Notes under the pieces: generated by a model
What the model was told of the DNA's origin: nothing
Seen by the model: the letters and a program-made list of their open reading frames with translations, nothing else
Databases searched by the model: none
In this document: one piece after another, positions 24,701-35,669 of the stretch
Layout of the letters: the number at the start of each line of letters is the position of its first letter
Numbering within the stretch: position 1 is the first letter of the stretch
Assembly (NCBI GenBank): GCA_026168455.1
Contig: CM047428.1
Location: forward strand, 17,264,759-17,328,758
DNA from: Theocolax elegans
Taxonomy: Eukaryota > Arthropoda > Insecta > Hymenoptera > Cerocephalidae
Reading direction: 5' to 3'
DNA length: 64,000 bases
Program-made: the position numbers and the translations under genes

Positions 24701-27303
24701 AGTTATACCGTTAATTTGGATATTCAAGAAAATTGTTGCGTTGTCGATTTCATAAAGTAAAAAATATAAAAATTATCGAAATTTATGAGGACAAGTCTAG
24801 GTTAAAATTGAAAAAAAAGATATTTAATTTTAAAAATTAATAATTTTGTTTCCTCATAGAGCAAGCTTTGTAATAGTAAAATTTTTCGACTCGCTAAAAA
24901 CATGTTCTAAGTATGTTTTAACATTTTAGAGGTCAAAATCACGTGTTTGGATTAAACTCATATTTAAAAGCTCTGTTGAAATTTCAGCCTATTCGATGAA
25001 GTGGTTTCTGAGATATTCTGCGGTAAGTCCATTATGTAAAAAAATCGGAGTACGGAGTCTCATAATTAATTAAAATAGTTATGTTACAAATTAATTGACT
25101 AAAATAATTTTAAATAAAAGTTAATAACAATTTAATTTGTTTAAAAAATTAAAAAATATTTTCAATTATTATGACAAAAAATTATTAATTGTTAAAATTG
25201 AATATCTTTTTTTCAATTTAACCCAGGCTTGCCCCTTAAATGAAAATGTACTCTCTTAAGGGGGTACCAAAGCCAAGTTTTATACTCCCTACCTTACCAG
25301 CCTGAAGTCATAGAAAATTAATTATATTAAAAAACGGATGACAATTTACACAAATTGAGGAGAAGAGTGCCCTTCCTTTATTAACAATCTATCTCTGTTC
25401 GAAATTTGAAGCAAAAATATCAATTGGTTTTCGAGTAATCCCTTACCAAAATTTACGATAATTTCGTGCAATTTGAGGTTATATGCTCGTCTATTTCAAA
25501 GGCACGTCAACATTTTTGGTAAGGGATTACGCGAAAACCAATTGATATTATATGCTTCAAATTTTGAACATGGATAGATTGTTAATAAAGGAAGGGCACT
25601 CTTCTCCTCGATTTACGGAAATTAACTTCTTTTTTAATTATAACTAATTTTATGTGATTTTCGAGGTCGGTAAGGTAGGGAGGATAAAAATTGGCTTTGG
25701 CACCCCGTTAAGGAAAATTAGTGAATATGTCACTAATTTAAATACTAAACTCGTTTTTTACTATTAAAATAGTAATTATTCCTTTTTTGAATTAGTTAAA
25801 CGTTTCATAAATAAGAATAGTGAATATTCAATAATGAAATAATGAATATTCATTAATTGATTAAGTGAATTTACAGACTTCAAAGTTTAACATTTTATTG
25901 TCTCTAATTGAATTAGTTAAACATTTCTTAATTTGAAATAATGAATATCCACTAATGAAATATTGATTTTTCTCTTTTTGAAATAATGAACTTGCAACCT
26001 TTTAATTTTAAAATTTTATAACCATTATTTAAATTACTGAAATATTCTCGCGCACGCGTCTATACCGCATTACTGGCCTGGTCAATCCTAGAATAATATT
26101 CGAATCTGAACTTATTAGAAAATCGTCAAGTATTTTATAATTGGTTTTATTAATTTAATGTTAAATTGAAAAAAATTATTTTAAGGTTTCTCAAAACATT
26201 ATTTTATACTTATATTATACAGATACAGATTACAGATTACAGATATGCAGATACATTATACAAATGAATCAAACATCATTAGATATTTAAAAGTACGGAT
26301 TCATAGGATCAAGATATTTTAGAATCTTATAGATAAATAATTAAGTACCTCATCTTTTCAATAAAACTTGTATGTGTGGGACTAAGTACATGTATATAGT
26401 TATAATATTTAAATCATTTACGTTTAGTTTTTCACACTTTTATCAAATAATATAGTGGTGAGAAGGTCAAGTACAATAAATAATAAGAATCTATTTATTA
26501 GAGAAGCCACAATAGTGCCATGATAGTGTATTAGTATAGCCATAAAATTTAAAATTCCTATTGTCAAAAATTTTTATATAAATATTATTTTGTTGACTTG
26601 AATTATAATAAGTTTTTTCCTATACAAATTGACTAAAATCGTTTAAAATAAATGCGTAATACATAAAAATAATAAAAATATATTACATAGAATATTGATT
26701 ATTTAAAAATGAATTATTCCATAATTTTAAATTAGTGAACATTCGCTAATTAAATAATGAATTTTCACTTTTGAATTAACGAATATTCACAAATTTAATA
26801 AGTGAATATTGACTAATTTATAGATTTAAGAAATGAATAATTTCACTATTTTGATTAGTGAATAGTTACTATTTGTTAGTGACCGGGTTTCCACTAAATA
26901 AATTAGTAAATATCCACTAATTTATAGTAAATTTTCACTAAATTCCATTAATATCTAACCTGTCGTTTTGGATGGTATTTTAAATCTCTTCTCAATGGTA
27001 GTGATGGTACCATTGAAGTAAGCGTAACTCGCTGAAAAAATACATCCGAGTACACCGTAAAGAAAAACATAGGCCTTTTTGTTAGCGAATCTCTGTAGAT
27101 TGGGACCTCGAAAGCACCATATACCGCAGCTCGTCTCTTCGGTAATGGGTAATTGTCGGAAAACATCGACATCACGTGTAGGTGTTGTAACTGGACTTGA
27201 AGGAGGTGTTGTTGGTACCTCCAACAGTTTTTTACTCTCTACGCCGTTCCTTTCATCGCTTTCCCTACTCGATACATTTTCTTCCTTTGAGTTCCTCATT
27301 GTT
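18702..27303 (-). CDS. Organic anion transporting polypeptide (OATP/SLCO), one base out of frame in exon 2
   Basis: Seven exons on the minus strand: 27303-26960 (ATG at 27299), 24329-24219, 23739-23291, 22945-22273, 19470-19080, 19005-18904, 18814-18702 (TGA). All junctions are GT-AG. Exons sum to 2,179 coding bases, one more than a multiple of three. The excess lies in exon 2, where the conserved GHRPRW motif is split by one additional base (24249 or its neighbour). Allowing for that base, the product is about 725 residues, normal for the family. Signature DPRWLGAWWLGW falls at 298-309. The Kazal-like loop has C490, C494, C496, C505, C516, C520, C536 and C538. The tail is short, ending about 35 residues after the last helix. 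The closely conserved first loop (FNGTITTIEKRFKIPS) and PHFLYGPGEDALLLT are typical OATP motifs. A splice acceptor 5 bases before the ATG indicates a non-coding first exon upstream. The ecdysone importer Oatp74D belongs to this family, but I cannot assign orthology. Confidence 0.9.
19561..19921. repeat. Intronic repeat debris with CGCTACGCTCGC motif
   Basis: Positions 19565-19605 read GGGGGG-AACCCC-TGCTCGCTACGCTCGC-CAACCCCC. This is a G/C-rich motif out of character with the AT-rich intron and reminiscent of termini of some arthropod interspersed repeats. A related GCGAGCGTAGCG string occurs near 8346. Farther on, GCAAATACCCCGAA-like units recur at about 19817 and 19907. No complete element could be delimited. 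Confidence 0.35.
19922..20671 (-). mobile_element. 5'-truncated non-LTR retrotransposon with 15-bp target duplication
   Basis: The insertion (19937-20656) is flanked by a perfect direct repeat ACCTATATAAACTTT at 19922-19936 and 20657-20671. On the minus strand it ends in an A-rich tail (poly-T at about 19934-19949 on the plus strand). An open frame runs from the truncation point at 20656 to a stop at 20191, about 155 codons. It encodes the C-terminal end of an ORF2-type reverse transcriptase polyprotein. That assignment rests on WTHRLIP, GHGYFRGYL and the Cys-His motif CX2CX8HX4C (CKYC...DADH...C). These are hallmarks of R1/Jockey-like LINEs. The polymerase core is absent, so the copy is dead on arrival. 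It lies in intron 4 of the second OATP in sense orientation. Confidence 0.88.
20191..20656 (-). pseudogene. LINE ORF2 C-terminal fragment
   Basis: The open remnant of the retrotransposon's second ORF. It starts abruptly at the 5' truncation without its own initiation codon, contains the CX2CX8HX4C motif, and ends at its natural stop. No frameshift or internal stop is visible, so the copy is young. About 240 bp of 3' UTR separate the stop from the A-tail. Confidence 0.85.
20672..22272. other. Intron 4 of the second OATP, remainder
   Basis: AT-rich intronic DNA between the LINE and exon 4. The open frame at 21660-21905 (minus) has no recognisable domain and is not needed by the exon chain. I see nothing else in it. 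Confidence 0.6.
24249..24249 (-). other. Probable one-base insertion disrupting the GHRPRW motif
   Basis: On the minus strand exon 2 reads GGT AAA GGT CAT AGG then ACCCAGATGGATTGCC. Dropping one base gives CCC AGA TGG ATT GCC, restoring the PRWIA that follows GHR in the paralogue at 45958-45530. Upstream and downstream exons are open and in family frame. Exon 2 is 111 bp, whereas the flanking intron phases require a length of 3n+2. The base is either a sequence error or a genuine inactivating mutation. Confidence 0.85.
24784..25239. mobile_element. TTAA MITE, family 2, copy A
   Basis: The left end GAGGACAAGTCTAGGTTAAA is matched, inverted, by the right end CCCAGGCTTGCCCCTTAA, with TTAA at 25236-25239. 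Terminal inverted repeats extend about 35 bp inward through AATTGAAAAAAA. The left TTAA is eroded. A second, longer copy with both TTAA ends is at 46017-46687. Confidence 0.65.
25256..25711. mobile_element. TTAA-flanked palindromic element, 456 bp
   Basis: TTAA at 25256-25259 and 25708-25711. The left end is TTAAGGGGGTACCAAAGCCA; the right end inverted is TTAACGGGGTGCCAAAGCCA. Arms of about 195 bp pair nearly throughout, including GAGGAGAAGAGTGCCCTTCC facing its complement, around a loop of about 60 bp near 25470-25525. No coding capacity. Confidence 0.82.
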
Positions 27304-28491
27304 CTGCAATTAAATTTATCTATATATCCCTTTGCCTAAATCTGAGTGCATACTGTATTATATAAACTGATTGTTTATTAAGCAAACTATTGAATCAGAA
27401 TTAATCAAAGTATATTTTGGATATCTTAACTACACTTCAAATATGAGTTTATTTTGTACCCAATAGCGCAAATTATATAGTATAAATGAATATTTGAATA
27501 TCTATAAAAAATGAAACGGATGCAAAAAATAATTGTTATGTAAATTTCGTACTAAATCACGTATATAAATAAGTAAATAATTTAATCAACGTGATAAAAC
27601 CGAAAAAAAAATTCGGTGTAAAGCTTGAAGCGTCAGTGTATAAATATTTACAATGATAATATCGAACGATGTACATATATGTACTTTGTTTCGTTGTCCG
27701 ATGTCGTAGATTAGACTTCCTTTTCTTTACCCTCGCTGCAAAAAAATGACGAAGGATCAACGGTTTTCGTTAGACTTTGACTTTTTCCGCCTCGTGTTTG
27801 GCGCCTACAATTATTCGCATCGTATCAGGAGGCCGCGAGCTGCACGTAAGTAGGACACTTCGTCGACCAGACGACGGAAGACGCATCGGCTCTTTATTGA
27901 AACAGTTGTATGGCTGGAAAACTAAAAAAAAGTCCGTTGATCCTTAAAAATTCGTCGTCGAGTGATTTGCAATTGTTATAAAAATGGAGACAGGTTAAAC
28001 TAATATTTTTACGGAAAAATAGGAAAACATAAATATTTTAAAGAGAGTAGCTAACTGCTTTTGTTCGCAATAATTCAGTATATTTAAATGACATAATATA
28101 ATATACACACAACAACTGAATGAAAATTTATCGCTAAACAATGACACTATAATTTAAGAAAAAAAGTTAGATTTATAATACTTAGAAATGCTTGAAAATT
28201 AAAATTCTTATAATTAAATCTCTGTTCTGGAGTAAAAAGATTTTCCCTGTAAATCTGTATGTCTTTTTAAAATTTTACAACTGATACGATCTACCTTGTT
28301 TTCACGCTAATGACAATCATAAATTAACAAGCTGATTTAGCTACTACGTAGCATGAAATTCGATTATTTCAAAAATACGCCAATGGAATATTAATATTAA
28401 GTACATGCGTATATGACAAATATTGTGATCCATTTATAACATAATTAAATCTAAGTTAATATTATTCAATAAAACAATAAAAATGTAGAAA

Positions 28492-29023
28492 CTACCCTAG
28501 TAAAAATTTCACTATAATTTGGCGCATTTCAACTGAAAATAACAAATTACGCACAGTTTTAATCAATAATTGTAAAATTTTTATCAGGGGGGTATTGAGA
28601 AATATTGCCCGGACAGAAGTACTAACAATTCGTTGGCTAATTTCTCCTTAATCTTGGAGTTAAAAAATTTCAAACTTTCATTATTTCGTCGTTGTTAACG
28701 ATAAAAATGAATTTTTAGCGCCTGTCCAAGGTTGTTTTTTCATTGAAATTTCAAAATGTTTTTCAAGATTTTTTTCTGTTATTGTTGAATGTATTAGAAT
28801 ATTTAGCGAAAAGGAATGCCCAATTGACATACATGAATGCGAAAATTTGGTGGTATCGACTAAAATTCTTATTTGAAATTAATTTCTGTTCCACATATTA
28901 TATTGTCAATAATTGTGAATAATAAAGATGTGTTAATATAAGTTTTTATTAATGATATGAAAAAATTCCCCCATTTGATTAACACGTTAACCAACAAACG
29001 TCCTTTATTTTCTACTGGGGTAG
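28492..29023. mobile_element. Possible TIR element, about 530 bp
   Basis: CTACCCTAGTAAAAAT at 28492-28507 and, inverted, CTACCCCAGTAGAAAAT at 29007-29023 form 16-17 bp inverted termini. The interior is non-coding. I could not identify a target duplication and found no second copy in the window, so this is tentative. Confidence 0.35.
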
Positions 29024-32000
29024 ATAATACGTTATATATGTATAATATACATAAAATAAGGGCGTTATTCCAAGTTTATTAGTAAAATATATACCTGCAC
29101 ATTGAATAAATATTAAAATTTATTTTATACATCGAAAGTGTCAAGTCCTAATTAAAACCAGAGATTAACTTTCGTATACCAATAGAAAACTCGTGTTCAT
29201 TATTTACCATGAATTCACAACGATTGATTGATAAGCATTATACTGTTAGGGTGGCGTGATGATTTTTCGCGCAACGCTAAGCGTACAATTAACGATAGAG
29301 AAGGTGATATATGACTTTGTTTTTTCGGATACAACAGAAACGGTGTTACAAGAGTGCATTAAATTTTCAAGTCTTATGCAAGTAATCTATTAAGAAACAA
29401 AGATTCACTTTTTTATTGTTATAATAAAAAATATTATTTAAAGTTATTCACTGATAAAATGTAACGCGTTTATTATTCAATACGGTTATACGAGGTATTT
29501 GAATGTCTACTTAATTTAAATGTCAATTCAAATATCTTTTTATAACAGCTTTAATAATAAGCTACTCGTGTTTATCTTATTACACGTTAACTTAATTGCG
29601 TAATGTAGGAAAGTTAAATTTAACGTTCAGATAACCAGTGAGTAATTATATATATTTAAAAGAATAATAATACCTGAATGGATTAATTTATTACAATCTC
29701 GATTTTAGAGTCTTTCTTTTTACGCGTGTAAAAGTAAAATTTTCAATCAATTGTAAATAAAATATATAACAAAGAATTATAAGAAAAAAATACAACTTTT
29801 TACCTATAAACACGTGCGCGTATAACAGAAAAATTGATTAACCGACGAATGACCAATTGTATAAGTAAAGCACATGAAATAAAGAAGAACGTACGTAAAT
29901 ATAAGAAGAAAAAAGATAATAGTTATCACATTGAGAGCACCGTTCACTGGTAATACTTATGTATGTATGTGAATGAATGTACACATAGATATAGAAACTC
30001 GCGACACAATTGATCTACCACTAACCGGTCTAATCCTCGTGTAAAAGCCACGCATCGTCAATTTCGCGTATACGACAACAACCGACGTAGCTCATCTCCT
30101 TGCGATACAAAACGAGATAAATCGGAGGTAAGTATAACGACAGGTGAGCGTAACGTCCGTAAAACACGGCTCACACCTTGGCTACTGAGCGCGCGGATTT
30201 TCCTTCGCGAGCTACCTCCTCCTTTCCGTGAATACGCGTGTCTTGGTCGGTTCTTCTTCTTGTTCCGCCCCTCCTACTTAGACGAACTGATATACCCGTG
30301 GCACACTCGAACCCCGCGTAGGAGAGCTGCGTATACGATGATCGTTCTAAACTAGACGAGATCGTGACGCGGTGCGCTTGCCTTAGATAAGATGCAACGT
30401 TCCTTGTTCCTCCACCCGATTGTTTTCATTTTACTTTTTATTCGACGGACAGGGAGTTGGGGTTTCTTTTCACACTCAACAATACAATTTGGTCAAATTC
30501 TCTAAATTTGTATATACTCGTGTATTTATACTTGTATCAAACGCATACCTACTTATTATACACATATATACCATTCACCACTACAAGTTTTATTAATGTG
30601 TTTTACTACATTTTTAGTAAACGCGGTTTTTTTTTACTAAATTTTATACAATTTTTATAATAGTAAAGTCCATTCAGCGGAATGAAGTAATCATTAGAGG
30701 TGAATATTATTTTAATTAAAATCAGTTAAAGTTACAGTTTCTAAAAATGTAATAGTAATAAGTCTGTCACTGCTACCGATTAGCGAAAACACACTATTTA
30801 ATTACTGAATATTCACCAATATTAAATTAATGAATATTTACTAATCAATGATAATATCCATTTTATCACTGTACAATATAGTGTATATATTCAGTAATTT
30901 ATATTTACATAATAGCGACACAAAGAGGAAGATCAAAAGAAATAGAAGTACTTAAATTAGCGTAACTATTAATCATTTGGATACCCTATAATTGTTCATA
31001 TGAATCAACATTTTTTATTTCAAAGATAAAGAAAAACATAAACCCATAAGTATTTTATGTTACCGTGTCCATTGATTTGTGTAATAATTAATAAAAAATG
31101 TAAAATATTAAATTTACGAAGTCAAATAAATTGTCTTCTTGTTGTATTCGTTGATTACATTTGTGGAAAAAAATAGTTAGTTTAGTAGAGCTGCTTTGTA
31201 AAAATAACTGGAAAATGTGGTAAATATTATTAAAAATAATTTGCTTAAGTAAAATGCATTACTTACTAGAAATACAGTTATTGATATTAAAAACTTTAGT
31301 ATTTGCATCTATTTATCCTTATTATAAGACTTAAATTAATAATGTTAAATGTATCATAAAAGAAACTGACTATTGTTTTATAATGTAACTGCAAGAAGCA
31401 GTAAAATATATTAGGATATTACTATTGAATTTATTCTAATGACGGTGATTTTCTAATAACTATAGATATACTATAATGAATTTTATGGTACGATGTTGAA
31501 TAAAAGACTGCATACAATTTTACTAGGGAATATAATAAAACAAGCTGGCTTTGCATTTTCTAAGTGCATCTAAAATTCGATAGACAGAAATCAGTTTGTT
31601 ACATATTACGGATACAGTCTTAAATATTTTAATCATTAATAAAAGGTTGACGATTTACTTCTATTCGTAAGTGAGAAATATAAATTGCAAATTCATTGCA
31701 AAACCCAGGAATAAATTGAAAACTAGTTTCTTCAGTGATATATACTATAATTAATAGAATACAGTTCATTGTAAGTATACCCAAGTCATTTTCGTTTCTT
31801 CAATATATAATGGCATCATTTAAATCCATTAAATAAAAATGACATCGATAATAAAATATATATCTGATAAGTTAATGACACTACCTCGCGCGAAAAACGA
31901 AGGACCATACAATTACAACAAGAGTATTTTAAAATTTTCCACGATACATTTTACAATCACAAATATTTATATTAGACACACAGATTCGCATTTCTTCGAG

Positions 32001-32109
32001 TAAACCTTCGAGCACGCAGGTATGTTTTATTGAAAATATTTGATTAATATGATTAATATATTAATCTCACTGATAGATACCTATATCTCTATTCAAATAA
32101 TTAACTAAC

Positions 32110-32134
32110 ATATATATATATATATATATATATC
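32110..32134. repeat. (TA)n microsatellite
   Basis: A pure TA dinucleotide run, read directly. Confidence 0.9.
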
Positions 32135-35100
32135 CATAATAAAAAAGGAAAACTTACAGCTTCTAATTTCCGTCGTTGTGCGTAACATGGTCTATATGCA
32201 TCGGTTGATTCTACTCGGCAGTAAAAAGTAAAAATAGATGAAGATAAAAAGATGACAAAATTTTAGGTAACAGTAGTACTTAACAATGAGAACGAAATAA
32301 AGTAAAGAAAAAAATTAAAGTGAGAACGGAAAATTGGTACGCATCTAAGGGTTGAAATGGAACGAAAGCAACGTTACATTACCAAAGCAAGTCGACCGAT
32401 TTCTCGCAGGTATACCGGGTATATACATACACGTGTATATTTTAAACTATCCCCCTTCTAGTCTACACACTCGTCGAGGCTGCACGTATACGCGCATTGT
32501 GAATCCATTATGATTCAATGAAGAGAACCGCCTTGGCCAAGCACATGATTGTGTGTATATATATGTACGTGCGAGTCGTATATGGAGTAAACCGGTATAA
32601 AGCACTACTGAACCTCTCTCTGTATATACGTCTACGGTGTTCCTTCTCCTTCTATTTCCTTCTTTTTTTTCACCACCCTTCTTTGATTCGGTTTCGGCAA
32701 AATTCGTCCTTGCCCTTGGCTCGATTGTCTGGACCAGGTGGTGAAGGTTACGTAGTGGGGCGTACGGGGTGCGCGAGTACAGTACTAAAAATTACTTGGA
32801 CCCTTAACCTACAAACTTTCCATTAGTATTTATTAGTTACTTTGAATTTTTTAGTATAAAATTTTAATATCCACTCTCCGAGTAGGTGACTAATCAACAC
32901 ATCAATCATGATAATTTAGTACACAATAATATTTTTAAATAATCGCACGAGAATCGTTTGTTCGCACAGTCTATACTCATATGTACACGTGCGGAAAATA
33001 AATATACATATAACGCACACGTTCATATACTTACGTGTCCATAGAGTATATCTGAATAAAAAAATTGTTTCAGTTCTTTCTACAATATTTATTACTTATA
33101 TATTATTTATTTATTACTTTTTATTTATTACTTATATATATTAATTTTATTCCAGTAAAATTCACTAAACAACTCACGCAATTTTTACTTGAGACTGTTA
33201 GAGAAAGCAAATTTTCATGTAAAGTCAACTATATACCTACAATTATCTATATAGATTTAGTTTAGTAAGTTTCATTTTTTGGGGTTATTCTAATAATTTT
33301 AATTAATTGTTTCTCACCATTACCAACTTTCAATTGTATATATAAAATCGTATTACCGTTTACCAAATTAAATATAAAGCAAAATTAAATATAGCATCAC
33401 ATTTAAACGTATCAAAATATTGCGACAATACGTAAACATTACGTTATTATAATTGGATTAGAACATAATTATAAACGGACAAATAGTTTATCAATTAACA
33501 AAATATTAATATTTCAGGTCATATGCGTGCGCACAGATATAGGATAGATACAAATGAAGTTAACAAACAGGTAAGTTAAGCCATTGTGCATCCATAATCT
33601 AAACCGAACAATGAAAAGACACAAAAGAAAAAGACAATCAACCAATATCGCGTTATTGCATCTATCGTACAAGATTCTTTCTTGCCTATTCTTGCACTAC
33701 TAATGGCCCACTAAATGGCTAGCCGCTAATAGCTGTTAGCTAATTGCCGGAATATCGTTAATATCACGATTCTCGACCTGAGAGTCTGTGCATGTAAGAG
33801 AAACCTCACTCTGAAAACGTCGTTTCGTATGTACCCTTCCTATCGTGTGAGACCACCGAGTAAACGACGTTCCTGCGACGAACCTCTATCCTTTATCGAT
33901 ACATCTATCGCATAATATATTTTACTTTCCCAAACATTTCTTTTATCATTTTCATTTCAACTGTAAAAACAGTTGTTGAATTTTTATAACGATATAGGGT
34001 TGATCAATTTTTAGTTTAATCACAAGGATTAGAAAATTATAGGAGAAACCACACGAGTGCAGTATAAATATTTATCGTTAAAATTCGGCTGACGTCAATA
34101 TATGTAGCCTCCGATTAGGTAACTGGATTGGTGCACTAAACTTTCCTTGCGGCGCCATGATCGCGGTGATACGCCACTTATCGGAGACGTTCGTCTTTAT
34201 TTCACAAATACAGTTTTAGAAGAAAACTCTGTCTTGAGATAAAAGTTATAAATCTTTGAGATCATTAATCTTTCGGGAAATGCATTTCAAATTTCTACGA
34301 TAGTTCGTACGACACGTTGTCGTTTAAACGTAATGATTACATTTCGAACGTGAAAATTGAAAAGATTTAGACGGAAAAAAAATTTAACTATATTATTATT
34401 ACAAATAACAGACGTAAATTTGCTCGTGCACGTGAATTTAAAATAATTATAATCTATAAAGTGACGGGTATAGGTATTTAAACACGCGATAAGAAAACTG
34501 TAATTTTTCTAAATGTGTGTATAGATATTCATTTAATCGTGTTCGAAGATTCTTATGATACAAGTCAATGGCCTTTTCATAGGCGACGTTAAAAAATTTC
34601 TAGATCGTCTGCAGTTATGTACGATTCGCGTGTGTTTACACATCTACAAATATCGTTTATATCTTTGATTGCATACATTATCATTAGACAACTAATACAA
34701 TGCTATCACCAAGAAAAATGACATTTCTCGCTGTATTTGCCTTTTTTAGATAGTGCACGTTTTATGAAGAGTCAATTAGTCTGATCACTTTAACGCACCT
34801 ACATACCGATATCTAATTTACAAAATTTTAAATATTATCGCGAGATTCCAGGTAATTTATATTAAATTTAAAATATCACCAAAGTCAATAATTCGCCTTA
34901 TGTATGTAAATACTCGAGTATGGAAAAGATACGAAGGACAACGTATCCGTATACATAAATGATGGAAATTATTGAAAATATCATTTTTCTTTTATTTTAG
35001 ATATTTATTCAGGGTGTATATTTACAATACAAATGAACGTTCCAAAGAATTTTCCACTTTGTATCATATTAGTTTATCTCCTTACAAGATAATCAGTCTT

Positions 35101-35669
35101 TATAACGTGAAACGCTCTACATCCAAATGTTGATTAACGAAGTTTGCTATTGTCAATTTGCCTTATTTCAATTTGTCCGAGAACAATTTATTAATTCTTA
35201 TATTTTTAATATATATGAACAGTAAAAACTATATTATTTTTATTATGCGTAAAAATTGACATATCATTACAAACTCATCTGCAAGCTCCCTTATATTCTT
35301 ATTTTAATAATTGAATAAATTTAATCTACAAAGTTGACAATGATGAATAATAAAAATGTGATTCGATCCAAGTACTTTTTAATTCAAATATAATTTTCAT
35401 TCAAATGATTCTAGGTGAGAAAGTGTGCGAACATCACATTCTCGTTAAATCTATATAATTCCGATCGCAATAAAATATTTATTGTATAAGTAATTTCAGC
35501 ATGTTTACTAGGGTACAATACATTGAAAATTTGACTAATTTAAATAATAACCTAGAATTCCCACTTTTGTATATACGTTTATGCACGAATTATCTAATTT
35601 CAACCAAAGTACGTTTATATTCATGTAATCATGTCCCATTTAAGCTTATCTCATCGCTATCTTAAAAAG

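Larger units (their letters stand above)
24330..26959. other. Intron 1 of the second OATP with nested MITEs
   Basis: This 2.6-kb intron holds a family 2 MITE (about 24784-25239) directly followed, 16 bp later, by a palindromic TTAA element (25256-25711). The rest is AT-rich with repeated short motifs such as ATTCACTA and its variants between 25840 and 26940, which look like degenerate simple sequence. No exon is seen. Confidence 0.6.
27304..35669. other. Intergenic region upstream of the second OATP
   Basis: No coding gene is supported. It should contain the promoter and non-coding first exon(s) of the second OATP. Possible minus-strand donors (GTAAGT) occur near 32157 and 33024, but none can be linked with confidence. 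A CpG-richer patch at about 30000-30450 contains plus-strand donor-like sites (GAG|GTAAGT near 30127 and CAG|GTGAGC near 30143). A further CAG|GTAAGT lies near 33570. A (TA)n tract lies at 32110-32134. A possible TIR element occupies 28492-29023. Confidence 0.4.
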
